In this document: positions 51,153 through 58,188 of the stretch, one piece after another | How positions within the stretch are numbered: the stretch's first letter is position 1 | Layout: every line of letters starts with the position of its first letter | Origin: Hymenobacter jejuensis | GTDB lineage: Bacteria; Bacteroidota; Bacteroidia; Cytophagales; Hymenobacteraceae | NCBI RefSeq assembly: GCF_006337165.1 | Contig: NZ_CP040896.1 | Span: 4,402,001 to 4,466,000, forward strand | Reading direction: 5' to 3' | DNA: 64,000 nucleotides | Translations under genes and position numbers: made by a program | Notes under the pieces: model-generated | Told to the model about the DNA's origin: nothing | Database searches by the model: none | Seen by the model: the letters and a program-made list of their open reading frames with translations, nothing else

Positions 51153-51794
51153 ATGAAAAGACGCGACTCTCTGAAAGCCATTGGCTTAGCTACCCTTTCG
51201 ACCGCCTTGCTGGTCGATGCCTGCAAGAACGATTCCCCTAAAACGACCGAGGCTCCGGCCGCTTCCACACCCACGGACGCGGACGCGGGAGTTGCGGGCA
51301 GGGAAGCCTTTGAGATAGAGCGAGATAAGAAGCTGCACGCCGAGAAGTTCTTTACTCCGCACGAGATGGCCACGATCACGGTGTTGGCTGATATCATCAT
51401 TCCCAAAGACGAGAAGTCGGGGAGCGCCTCGGACGCCAAAGTGCCTGACTTTATCGAGTTCATAGTCAAGGATATACCGGAGCACCAGGTACCCATGCGC
51501 GGCGGCCTGCGCTGGCTTGATGTGCAGTGCTTAACCCGGTTCAACCGTGCTTTCGTGGATTGCACCCCGCCGCAGCAACTAGAAATGGTAACGGCCATTG
51601 CATATCCGCTGAAGGCCACGCGCGAAATGAAGCAGGGCGTAACGTTTTTTAATCGGATGCGCGATTTGACCGCTTCCGGCTTCTTTACCAGCAAAATGGG
51701 CATCGCCGATCTTGGCTACGTCGGTAATTCACCGAACAAATGGACCGGCGTGCCCGAAGACGTACTCAAGCAATACGGCATGGAACACGTGTAA
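51153..51794 (+). CDS. Gluconate 2-dehydrogenase subunit 3-like small subunit (Tat-type signal)
   Basis: 213 residues starting MKRRDSLKAIGLATLSTALL, a twin-arginine signal with a Cys (VDAC) that might be lipidated. The mature domain is helical: FFTPHEMATITVLADIIIPK, then DFIEFIVKDIPEHQVPMRGG and FFNRMRDLTASGFFTSKMGI, with the end NSPNKWTGVP typical of the family. It chaperones or co-exports the GMC subunit in sugar dehydrogenase complexes. It starts 20 bp after the GMC gene. A cytochrome c subunit gene, often present, is missing here. Confidence 0.88.
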   Translation: MKRRDSLKAIGLATLSTALLVDACKNDSPKTTEAPAASTPTDADAGVAGREAFEIERDKKLHAEKFFTPHEMATITVLADIIIPKDEKSGSASDAKVPDFIEFIVKDIPEHQVPMRGGLRWLDVQCLTRFNRAFVDCTPPQQLEMVTAIAYPLKATREMKQGVTFFNRMRDLTASGFFTSKMGIADLGYVGNSPNKWTGVPEDVLKQYGMEHV

Positions 51795-51942
51795 CCCGAC
51801 ACGTGCCGCGTGGCGCAATAGTCAATGCCGGATTTGAAAAATCAGAAGAATTGGACCAAGATGAAGTATTGACCGCGGTGGTGCGTCTTTGTTAGAGCCG
51901 AGTCTACATCGCTCGGTACTACTTCATTTTCAGCTTATTCTC

Positions 51943-52767
51943 ATGGCTAAAACCGTTTTCATCACCGGCACTTCTACGGGCATCGGCGCGGCGTGCGTGC
52001 GCCTTTTTGCCCAGCACGGCTGGCAGGTAGCCGCCACCATGCGCAACCCCGCCGACGCGAAATTCGACGACCTGCCTAGTGTGCGCGTGTACGCGCTCGA
52101 CGTAACTGATGGCGCGGCCGTAACCCGCGTAATAGCGCAGGCCCACCAGGATTTCGGCAGTCTCGATGTGCTCGTAAACAACGCCGGCTACGGCCTGGTT
52201 GGGCCCTTCGAGGCGGCTACTGATGCGCAGATTCAGACGCAGTTTGCGACCAACGTTTTCGGGGTGTTTGCGGTCACGCGGGCCGCGTTGCCGTTTATGC
52301 GGGCGCAAAAATCAGGTGTTATCATCAACATCACATCGGTAGGCGGGCGCACGGCATTTCCGATGAATTCGCTGTACCACGCCACCAAATTCGGGCTCGA
52401 CGGCTTCTCGGAGTCGCTGTGGTTTGAGCTGGCACCGTTCGGCATTCAGGTGAAAGTAGTGGCTCCCGGAGGCGTAGCCACCGATTTTGCCACCCGCTCG
52501 CTCCAAATGACCATCGACCCCGCCGACGACTCCAACCCCTACGCCGGGCAGGTACGCAGCGTGCTCAATGCCTTCAGCAGCCGCAGCGGCAATGCTTCCA
52601 CCGCCGAGCAGATCGCCGAAGTAATCTACACCGCCGCCACCGACGGCTCGAGCCAATTGCGCTACATCGCCGGTGCCGATGCGCAACAGGTGCTGGGCGC
52701 CAAAGCCAACATGACCGACGAAGCGTATCTGGCGATGACGCAGAAGAATTTCGGCTTGGCGGAATGA
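51943..52767 (+). CDS. Short-chain dehydrogenase/reductase
   Basis: From the ATG at 51943 the protein has 274 residues. Classical SDR motifs are KTVFITGTSTGIGAACVRLF (cofactor binding), NNAGYGL (residues about 80-86), INITSVGGRTAF and the catalytic YHATKFGLDGF. The open frame extends 18 codons upstream but that part is unrelated to the family. Substrate unknown. It stands alone and ends at a bidirectional terminator. Confidence 0.92.
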   Translation: MAKTVFITGTSTGIGAACVRLFAQHGWQVAATMRNPADAKFDDLPSVRVYALDVTDGAAVTRVIAQAHQDFGSLDVLVNNAGYGLVGPFEAATDAQIQTQFATNVFGVFAVTRAALPFMRAQKSGVIINITSVGGRTAFPMNSLYHATKFGLDGFSESLWFELAPFGIQVKVVAPGGVATDFATRSLQMTIDPADDSNPYAGQVRSVLNAFSSRSGNASTAEQIAEVIYTAATDGSSQLRYIAGADAQQVLGAKANMTDEAYLAMTQKNFGLAE

Positions 52768-52787
52768 CCTTACCCCATTCGAGCTCC

Positions 52788-52829
52788 ACAAAAAAGCCCC
52801 GACTGCTATAGCAGTCGGGGCTTTTTTGT
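52788..52829. terminator. Bidirectional terminator, perfect palindrome
   Basis: Two 21-bp halves (ACAAAAAAGCCCCGACTGCT plus A, and the reverse complement) meet without a loop. It lies between the convergent SDR and flavin monooxygenase genes, with A and T runs on both sides. Confidence 0.93.
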
Positions 52830-52855
52830 AAGTATCTGATTATGAAATACTTAAG
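52829..52855. repeat. AT motif copy 11 (overlaps a stop codon on the minus strand)
   Basis: TAAGTATCTGATTATGAAAT then ACTTAAG. Read on the minus strand, the stop TAA of the monooxygenase gene (52851-52853) is part of it. Core CTGATTATGAA with clear complementary flanks. Confidence 0.6.
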
Positions 52856-53870
52856 CTAATACATTGATAATCTCTTCCGAGAACCGCTGCATTTCCTCCA
52901 GTTGCGGGCTGGTCTGGAGCAGGAAGAAATCAACGCCCACTTCTTCAAAGGCCGCGATGCGATCCTGGATTTGGGCGGGCGTGCCGGTAAGGCCGGTGCG
53001 CAGGCCGCGGTTCGACACCGAGTAATCCTGCAAGGACACTTGCTGCTCTAGTTGCGTGCCCGCCAGCCACTGCTGGTAGTTGCCGTAGCCAGCCGCCGAA
53101 GCCTGCACGTTGGTGATGCGGTCGAGTTCCTGCTTTACTTCCTGTTCCGAGTTGCGCACGATGGAGTAGCCGGCCACGCCAAACTTCATGGGCGGCAAGC
53201 CTTTTTCCTCGCGGCGGCGGCGCATGTCGGCGATGCGCTTGCCGATCTGCTCGGGTGAGTCGCCGTGCATCACGTACCCGTCGCACTGGGTGGTAATCAG
53301 GTTTTTAGCCGCTTCCGATTCGCCACCGGCGTACAGGAAAGGCTTTTTGGCCGGCTTGGGCTGCAGTACGTTGTCGGTGACGTTGTAGTACTTGCCTTCG
53401 TAGGTGAAATGGTCTTTTTCCCACACGCCGGTCAGTACGTCGAGCCACTCCTTGGTGCGGGCATAGCGATCGTCGTGCTCCTCGAAGTGCAGCCCGTACT
53501 TGGTCGCCTCGTCGCGCCACCACGACGACACCACGTTCAGCGACAAGCGACCCGGCGCGATCAGGTCGATGTTGGCGGCTTGCTTGGCCAGCAACGCGGG
53601 GTTATGGAAAGTAGGCCGCACGGCCACCATGATTTCCAACTCCTTCGTCACCGCCGCCAGCGCTGCCGCCGTCGACCAGGCTTCCAGGGCCGGCGCCTCT
53701 TGGCCTTTGATGTCGTTTAAGTAAAGCTCCGCGATGAGCGTGAGGCTATAGCCCCACTCTTCGCTGCGCTGGGCCAGCTGGCGCACGTAGTCCCAGGAAG
53801 TGCTCATGCCTTCGTCGGGCACGTTGCGCAACCAACCGCCAAATATGGGAAGCCAATATCCGAACTGCAT
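52851..53870 (-). CDS. LLM-class flavin-dependent monooxygenase, SsuD/SfnG-like
   Basis: A luciferase-like FMNH2-dependent enzyme, 339 residues from the ATG at 53870 (MQFGYWLPIFGGWLRN). Motifs are AQRSEEWGYSLTLIAELYL, LEIMVAVRPTFHNPALLAKQ, LIAPGRLSLNVVSSWWRDEA and DRYARTKEWLDVLTGVW; FLYAGGESEAAKNLI is typical of alkanesulfonate and dimethylsulfone monooxygenases. Such enzymes release sulfite from organosulfur compounds during sulfur limitation. It starts four bases after the ATP-grasp gene and lies under a SAM-I riboswitch, which supports a role in sulfur acquisition. A dedicated flavin reductase is not seen next to it. Confidence 0.88.
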   Translation of the reverse strand: MQFGYWLPIFGGWLRNVPDEGMSTSWDYVRQLAQRSEEWGYSLTLIAELYLNDIKGQEAPALEAWSTAAALAAVTKELEIMVAVRPTFHNPALLAKQAANIDLIAPGRLSLNVVSSWWRDEATKYGLHFEEHDDRYARTKEWLDVLTGVWEKDHFTYEGKYYNVTDNVLQPKPAKKPFLYAGGESEAAKNLITTQCDGYVMHGDSPEQIGKRIADMRRRREEKGLPPMKFGVAGYSIVRNSEQEVKQELDRITNVQASAAGYGNYQQWLAGTQLEQQVSLQDYSVSNRGLRTGLTGTPAQIQDRIAAFEEVGVDFFLLQTSPQLEEMQRFSEEIINVLA

Positions 53871-53874
53871 GATT

Positions 53875-54873
53875 CTAAGCTTCTTGGGTGGCGAGTTGAG
53901 ATTCCGACTTCTTAGCCAGTTCTTGCTCCAAGTAGTCCACAAAGCGGGCGTACGGGTCAAAACCCACCACGTTTACGGCGTCGGCTACGAAGTTGGAGAG
54001 GGCATTGATGTCGTAGAACAGCACGTCGCCGTTGCGGTCGTCTACGAGGTATTCGATGCCGCCCACGTCGATTTTAGCCGCGGCTACCAAACGCTCCACG
54101 GCCTCAATTACTTCGGCGGGCGGCGTGGTGGCTTCCACCTGAATGCCTTTCTTGGGCGCTTCGGTAAGGCAGAAGTCGCCTTCGGTGATCTCGTCTGGAA
54201 TCTGGCAGATTTCGGCAGGGCAGAGGTTGAAGCTTTCACCCGTCGTGAACACCTTCATGGCGTAGAGGAACTTGCCATCCAAGGTTTCTACACGGGTGAT
54301 GTGACCGCCGCGCGGCGCCACAAACTCCTGTACCAGAGCCGTTTGGTCGATGCCCAGATCAATGCTGCCGGCTTCCACGGCCTGCTGCAAGCCTTCCGGC
54401 GTGTCGAAGCGGATGATGCCCGCGCCGCTGCCGCCGATGTTTACCTTCACTACCAGCGGGAACTGCAACTCAGCCGCCGCATCCGGAATGCGCGAAACGT
54501 GGTTTACCACCCGCGATTTGGGATATTTCAGTCCCAGCTGCGTCAAAAGCGAGAGTTGGCGAGCCTTGTTGGTTTCGATGCTCGACGCTACCGTTCCGTT
54601 GATTACGCGCACGCCCAACCGCTCGAGATGCGTCATGAAGCCTGCCGTATGGAAGATGCCCTGCCCATGATCGCGCAGGTAAGCTGACGAGCTCATCCGG
54701 TTGACCACCAAGCTGTAGCGGCTTTCCTCTTCGGAAGGGTCGAACATATGGTAGGCGGCATCAATCTTTTCGTAGGCAATGCCCCGACGGTCGAGCTCGG
54801 CAAACAGCGGCTTAAACCACTCAGGATGCTCGTAATAAATGCCAATCGGCTTTTCGGAAGAGTAAGTGGACAT
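53875..54873 (-). CDS. ATP-grasp family ligase
   Basis: 332 residues. The N-terminal domain starts KPIGIYYEHPEWFKPLFAEL, and a Ser/Arg-rich segment SYLVVNR-like (about 53-62) follows. The ATP-grasp core (about 105-300) has ETNKARQLSLLTQLGLKYPK, then FPLVVKVNIGGSGAGIIRF (phosphate loop). ALVQEFVAPRGGHITRVETL and the metal ligands in DVLFYDINALSNFV follow. These enzymes join a carboxylate to an amine or thiol with ATP, as in RimK and glutathione synthetase. The gene is the first after a SAM-I riboswitch leader and is followed four bases later by a SsuD-like monooxygenase; substrate unknown, possibly a sulfur compound. Confidence 0.85.
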   Translation of the reverse strand: MSTYSSEKPIGIYYEHPEWFKPLFAELDRRGIAYEKIDAAYHMFDPSEEESRYSLVVNRMSSSAYLRDHGQGIFHTAGFMTHLERLGVRVINGTVASSIETNKARQLSLLTQLGLKYPKSRVVNHVSRIPDAAAELQFPLVVKVNIGGSGAGIIRFDTPEGLQQAVEAGSIDLGIDQTALVQEFVAPRGGHITRVETLDGKFLYAMKVFTTGESFNLCPAEICQIPDEITEGDFCLTEAPKKGIQVEATTPPAEVIEAVERLVAAAKIDVGGIEYLVDDRNGDVLFYDINALSNFVADAVNVVGFDPYARFVDYLEQELAKKSESQLATQEA

Positions 54874-54908
54874 ATAGGTAGTTGGTAATCTGAGAAATTA
54901 CAGGAGAG

Positions 54909-54949
54909 TATTTATCTAACTAACTGATTGTCAATTAGTTAGATAAATA
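54909..54949. repeat. AT-rich inverted repeat, 15-bp arms, before the ATP-grasp gene
   Basis: The arms TATTTATCTAACTAA (54909-54923) and TTAGTTAGATAAATA (54935-54949) flank CTGATTGTCAA, itself like the core of the AT motif. It is 35 bp before the start codon of the ATP-grasp gene. It could be an operator or an mRNA hairpin that limits ribosome access. Confidence 0.6.
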
Positions 54950-54969
54950 AAAGAATTCGTATCGAAAGG

Positions 54970-54996
54970 AGTAAAAGGAAATTCCCAGCGGGAAAG
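54970..54996 (-). promoter_or_regulatory. Candidate attenuator hairpin in the sulfur leader
   Basis: On the minus strand TTCCC, GCT, GGGAA (54994-54982) forms a five-base-pair stem followed by TTTCCTTTT. It lies about 130 nt after the polycysteine frame and about 100 nt before the ATP-grasp gene. The stem is short, so this is only a candidate. Confidence 0.3.
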
Positions 54997-55122
54997 TTTT
55001 GTCGGGCGCTGGTTTTGGCTGCAACCTGTGCGGGGCAAAGGGCCACAAAAGGCTCAGTCCGTGCTGCTTAGCAATTGTAAAGAGGAGCCTGTGCTACACC
55101 AACCGACGCTGGAATGGCAGAG

Positions 55123-55233
55123 TTAGCAACAACAGCAACAGGAAGCTGTAGGAACGAAGAAGTCTCCGCCGAACAACGCGTGTTGGGTTCGGGCGAGGGG
55201 AGAGGCAACTGAAAAAACCGCTGGGGTTTGCAT
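55123..55233 (-). CDS. Candidate polycysteine leader peptide
   Basis: This 36-codon frame starts at the ATG 55233, 12 nt after the 3' strand of the riboswitch P1 helix. It starts MQTPAVFSVASPLARTQHAL and ends in PTASCCCCC and a TAA stop. Five consecutive Cys codons right before a stop are the layout of cysteine-responsive leader peptides described in mycobacteria, where ribosome stalling at Cys codons controls downstream sulfur genes. The downstream genes here (ATP-grasp, SsuD-like) fit. The caution is that the underlying DNA is a simple TTG/CTG-rich run that would give Leu in another frame, so chance is possible. Confidence 0.5.
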   Translation of the reverse strand: MQTPAVFSVASPLARTQHALFGGDFFVPTASCCCCC

Positions 55234-55245
55234 GTAAAGCGCTGG

Positions 55246-55345
55246 TTTATAGTTCCTAAACAATTTTAGGCAGGAATTAGCACCTTAGCTCAAGGTAGGT
55301 TGCTAGAAGTTCACAGAGCCTGATCTCTCCCTTCTTCTGTATAAA
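55246..55345 (-). promoter_or_regulatory. SAM-I (S-box) riboswitch
   Basis: On the minus strand the RNA reads TTTATA (P1 5'), AGAAG..CTTCT (P2), and GGGAGAGATCAGGCTCTGTG in the kink-turn region. The signature TAGCAACC follows, then P3 CCTT/AAGG, AGGTGCTAATTCCTGC, P4 CCTAAA-ATTG-TTTAGG and TATAAA (P1 3'). Every helix of the SAM-I fold is present in order, and the invariant GCAACC and GGTGC-AATTCC blocks match. SAM binding would turn off the downstream genes. The next open frame is the polycysteine leader, then the ATP-grasp and SsuD-like genes on the same strand. Confidence 0.9.
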
Positions 55346-55382
55346 GCATCCCCGAAAAAACCGGGTTTTGACGTTATGGTTG

Positions 55383-55414
55383 CAAAGATGGTCGTCGACA
55401 GCTTACCATGCAAA
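55383..55414 (-). promoter_or_regulatory. Promoter of the SAM-I leader
   Basis: On the minus strand TTTG (55414-55411) is followed after 20 bp by CATCTTTG (55390-55383), one mismatch from TAnnTTTG. This is the Bacteroidota promoter form. Transcription would begin a few bases on, about 30 nt before the riboswitch. Confidence 0.65.
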
Positions 55415-55448
55415 TAGGAAATCCTAAAGCTCGACCGTATTGTGGAAA

Positions 55449-55961
55449 TTACAAAGCTGATTGAGCAACTTGAAGCTGACGTTTTTCCTTTATTCCTTCT
55501 CTTATTTTATTAAGGGATAACAGCAGAATAATCGCAACAATATTTACGCCGAAAACAGATAATTCATAGTTTCTATTATAACTCAAAAGGAAAGTAGGGA
55601 AATTAAATTCAAATTTTATTGATAAGCTTTTTGTTAAATCTAGATTAATAAAGAAAGCCGAACCTGATACAAATTTATATGACATTCCCGCAAACGAAAG
55701 ATTGAGAATCTGAATCGATTGATTGATCATTGAAATCAGAAGCCCTTCGTATCTATCATTTATTAATAATTTGCCCGCATAAATAGAAAAAGAATAAAAA
55801 CTTAGCATTGTAATGATCATTGCGAGAACAATTCCAGTGATTATTTCTGTCTGAGCCAGTGCCCAAATTGTTATAAATATACCTAAAGCGCCGCTTAAGG
55901 CTTGATAAAGCCCTAAAAATTTAACTCTTTTAATTTCTGGTGCAGATAAAAATTCTTCCAT
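55449..55961 (-). CDS. AT-rich orphan membrane protein
   Basis: 170 residues from the ATG at 55961 (MEEFLSAPEIKRVKFLGLYQ). Four probable membrane helices: about 17-37, 44-64, 78-100 and 140-160 (SVFGVNIVAIILLLSLNKIR). No family is recognised. Its DNA is much more AT-rich than all neighbours, with Ile, Asn, Lys and Phe codons ending in A or T, which suggests recent transfer. It lies between the sulfur leader and an old yellow enzyme gene. An alternative ATG at 55985 adds eight residues. Confidence 0.6.
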   Translation of the reverse strand: MEEFLSAPEIKRVKFLGLYQALSGALGIFITIWALAQTEIITGIVLAMIITMLSFYSFSIYAGKLLINDRYEGLLISMINQSIQILNLSFAGMSYKFVSGSAFFINLDLTKSLSIKFEFNFPTFLLSYNRNYELSVFGVNIVAIILLLSLNKIREGIKEKRQLQVAQSAL

Positions 55962-56132
55962 GTGAAATAGGATTTGAAGCTTCAATGCAATAATTATCGC
56001 TGAGGCTAAGATGCTTTTGCTGTTACTGCGACTCGCAAGAAATATGTTTGCTCGCTATTAAACAAACGCCCAGCCTTCTGAGCACAGCAGGAGAAGGACG
56101 GACGTTTAGCGAAGTGATGACTGATTTAAGTT

Positions 56133-56159
56133 GTTAAGTGATTTGTAGTCAGTTACTTA
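56133..56159. repeat. AT motif copy 12 (overlaps a stop codon on the minus strand)
   Basis: Read on the minus strand TAAGTAACTGACTACAAAT then CACTTAAC, covering the TAA stop of the old yellow enzyme gene (56153-56155). Core CTGACTACAAA, a diverged copy. Confidence 0.45.
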
Positions 56160-57226
56160 TGGCGCTTGGCCCGTTCGTATTGCACGGGCCACGGCACGTC
56201 CGCGCCGAGTTCCTGGGCCGCGTGAAGCGGGAAATACGGGTCGCGCAGAAACTCGCGGGCCATGATGATCAGATCGGCTTGGTTGTTCTCCAGGATGGTT
56301 TCAGCTTGCTGGGCGTCGGTGATGATGCCAACCGCTCCGGTCGGGATGCCGGTTTCCTGCCGGATGCGGGCGGCAAATTCCACCTGGTAGCCGGGGCCGA
56401 CCGGAATGCGGGCATTGGGTACGTTGCCGCCGGTAGAGGCATCGATCAAGTCGACATCTTTGGTTTTCAAGACGTTGGCAAGCGCAACGGAATCCTCGAT
56501 GGACCAGCCGCCTTCAGTCCAGTCGGTGGCCGAGATGCGCACGAACAGCGGGTGGTCGGTGGGCCATATTTCACGCACCGCTGCCACGACTTCCAGCAGC
56601 AACCGGATGCGGTTTTCAAACGAGCCGCCGTATTGGTCGGTGCGCTGGTTGCTCAGGGGCGAAAAGAACTCGTGCAGCAGATAGCCGTGGGCGGCATGTA
56701 TCTCAATGACTTTAAACCCCGCCTGTAAACACCGTTTCGTCGCGGCCCGGAAGTCGTCGAGCACCTTCTGGATGCCCGCTTCGTCGAGCGCCACTGGCAT
56801 GGGATACGCATCGGAAAACGGAAGGGCGCTGGGCGCGACGGTTTGCCAGCCGCCTTGGTCTTCCGGTACTTTCACGCCGCCTTTCCACGGGCTGCTGGTG
56901 CTGGCCTTGCGGCCCGCGTGGGCCAATTGCACGCCTGCCACCGAGCCCTGCGATTCGATAAAGGACGTGATCCGTTTGAGCATTTCAATGTGCTCGTCTT
57001 TCCAGATGCCGAGGTCGTCGGGGGTGATGCGCCCCTCCGGCGACACGGCCGTGGCTTCGAAAATAATAAGTCCGGCGCCGCCCACGGCCCGGCTGCCCAA
57101 ATGGACAAGATGCCAGTCGTTGGCAAAGCCATCCTGACTGGAATATTCGCACATCGGCGACACTACAATGCGGTTTTTAAGCTCAAGCCCGCGCAGGCGC
57201 AGGGGGCTGAAAAGTTTTGCTGCCAT
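56153..57226 (-). CDS. namA: Old yellow enzyme, NADPH dehydrogenase NamA/YqjM type
   Basis: A 357-residue FMN TIM-barrel ene-reductase. It starts KLFSPLRLRGLELKNRIVVS with PMCEYSSQDG, the YqjM-type FMN contact Cys. GVQLAHAGRKAS, VIEIHAAHGYLLHEFFSPLS (substrate-binding HxxH), NQRTDQYGGSFENRIRLLLE and DLIIMAREFLRDPYFPLHAA are also present. It reduces activated C=C bonds with NADPH, probably in detoxification. No regulator is adjacent. Confidence 0.95.
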   Translation of the reverse strand: MAAKLFSPLRLRGLELKNRIVVSPMCEYSSQDGFANDWHLVHLGSRAVGGAGLIIFEATAVSPEGRITPDDLGIWKDEHIEMLKRITSFIESQGSVAGVQLAHAGRKASTSSPWKGGVKVPEDQGGWQTVAPSALPFSDAYPMPVALDEAGIQKVLDDFRAATKRCLQAGFKVIEIHAAHGYLLHEFFSPLSNQRTDQYGGSFENRIRLLLEVVAAVREIWPTDHPLFVRISATDWTEGGWSIEDSVALANVLKTKDVDLIDASTGGNVPNARIPVGPGYQVEFAARIRQETGIPTGAVGIITDAQQAETILENNQADLIIMAREFLRDPYFPLHAAQELGADVPWPVQYERAKRHK

Positions 57227-57458
57227 GAAAGGAAGGGATTAGAAACGCGGTAGCCACTAACCGGCACTCCCGCGCCCGAATGAGTGCTGATTGCCTGGTA
57301 TTACCCGTTGCCGTCCGGAAAGTTTCCAACATCGGCGTTCAGCGACCCGCCCAGCAGTGGCGACGCGAGCAAAAGTGAAGAAAATCAGATACTTTCAGCA
57401 ACAAAAGAAGCGTTGCGTTGCTTCATTAGCTCATCTCAAACCTTACCCCACCACGCGC

Positions 57459-58061
57459 ATGAAAAACCGAACCGCAAAATTATGGCTGGCTGCTTTCTCG
57501 GCGGCGCTGCTGCTGGGCTCCGTGCAGAGCCACGCCCAAACCAGCACTACCCAAACGACAACCACCCAAACCCAGACGACCAAGGCGCCGGAAGACAAAA
57601 GCAAGCGCCCCAGTCCGCCCGCTAAGGTGTCGGCGATGGTGGGTGCTGCCAACGTCAGCATCGACTACAGCCGCCCCTCGATGAAGGGCCGCAAGATTTT
57701 TGGCGGACTGGAGCCTTACGGCAAGGTGTGGCGCACTGGCGCCAACGAAGCCACTACGTTTGAGACGAGCAAAGACGTCAAGATTGAAGGCCAGGCGCTG
57801 CCCGCGGGCAAATACGCCTTGTTTACCATCCCCGGCGAAACCGAGTGGACGGTCATTTTCAACAAGACCGCCGACCAGTGGGGCGCCTTCAAATACGATG
57901 CTGCCCAGGATGCCCTGCGCGTTAAAGTAAAGCCCAAGAAAACCGCTCAACCCACGGAAGTCTTCACCATCAACCTCGACAAATCAGGCAAGGTCTCGAT
58001 GCTGTGGGAGAATACAGAAGTTGATTTTACGGTGTCCAGCGCTGGTAAATCAACAATGTAA
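57459..58061 (+). CDS. Secreted DUF2911 protein
   Basis: From the ATG at 57459 (MKNRTAKLWLAAFSAALLLG) it has 200 residues with a signal peptide to about residue 27. A Thr/Gln-rich stretch follows, then the DUF2911 domain: ANVSIDYSRPSMKGRKIFGG, LEPYGKVWRTGANEATTFET, GKYALFTIPGETEWTVIFNK. Family function unknown; many members are exported proteins of Bacteroidota. The open frame continues 56 codons upstream but that part precedes the signal peptide and is not used. Confidence 0.88.
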   Translation: MKNRTAKLWLAAFSAALLLGSVQSHAQTSTTQTTTTQTQTTKAPEDKSKRPSPPAKVSAMVGAANVSIDYSRPSMKGRKIFGGLEPYGKVWRTGANEATTFETSKDVKIEGQALPAGKYALFTIPGETEWTVIFNKTADQWGAFKYDAAQDALRVKVKPKKTAQPTEVFTINLDKSGKVSMLWENTEVDFTVSSAGKSTM

Positions 58062-58079
58062 CACCAGCGTCTAAGCTCA

Positions 58080-58135
58080 AATCAGACTGGCCCGACAAGC
58101 GCTACTGAAGTAGCGCTTGTCGGGCCAGTCTGATT
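58080..58135. terminator. Perfect 26-bp hairpin between convergent genes
   Basis: The 26-bp arms (left arm starts AATCAGACTGGCCCGACAAG) are exact complements around the loop TGAA. No T tract follows. It lies 18 bp after the DUF2911 stop and 53 bp from the convergent amidohydrolase stop, so a terminator or 3'-end stabiliser is likely. Confidence 0.7.
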
Positions 58136-58188
58136 AAAAGGCAAACGGAAGTTCTTTTAAGTAACCTATTGACCGAAATCAACTTATA

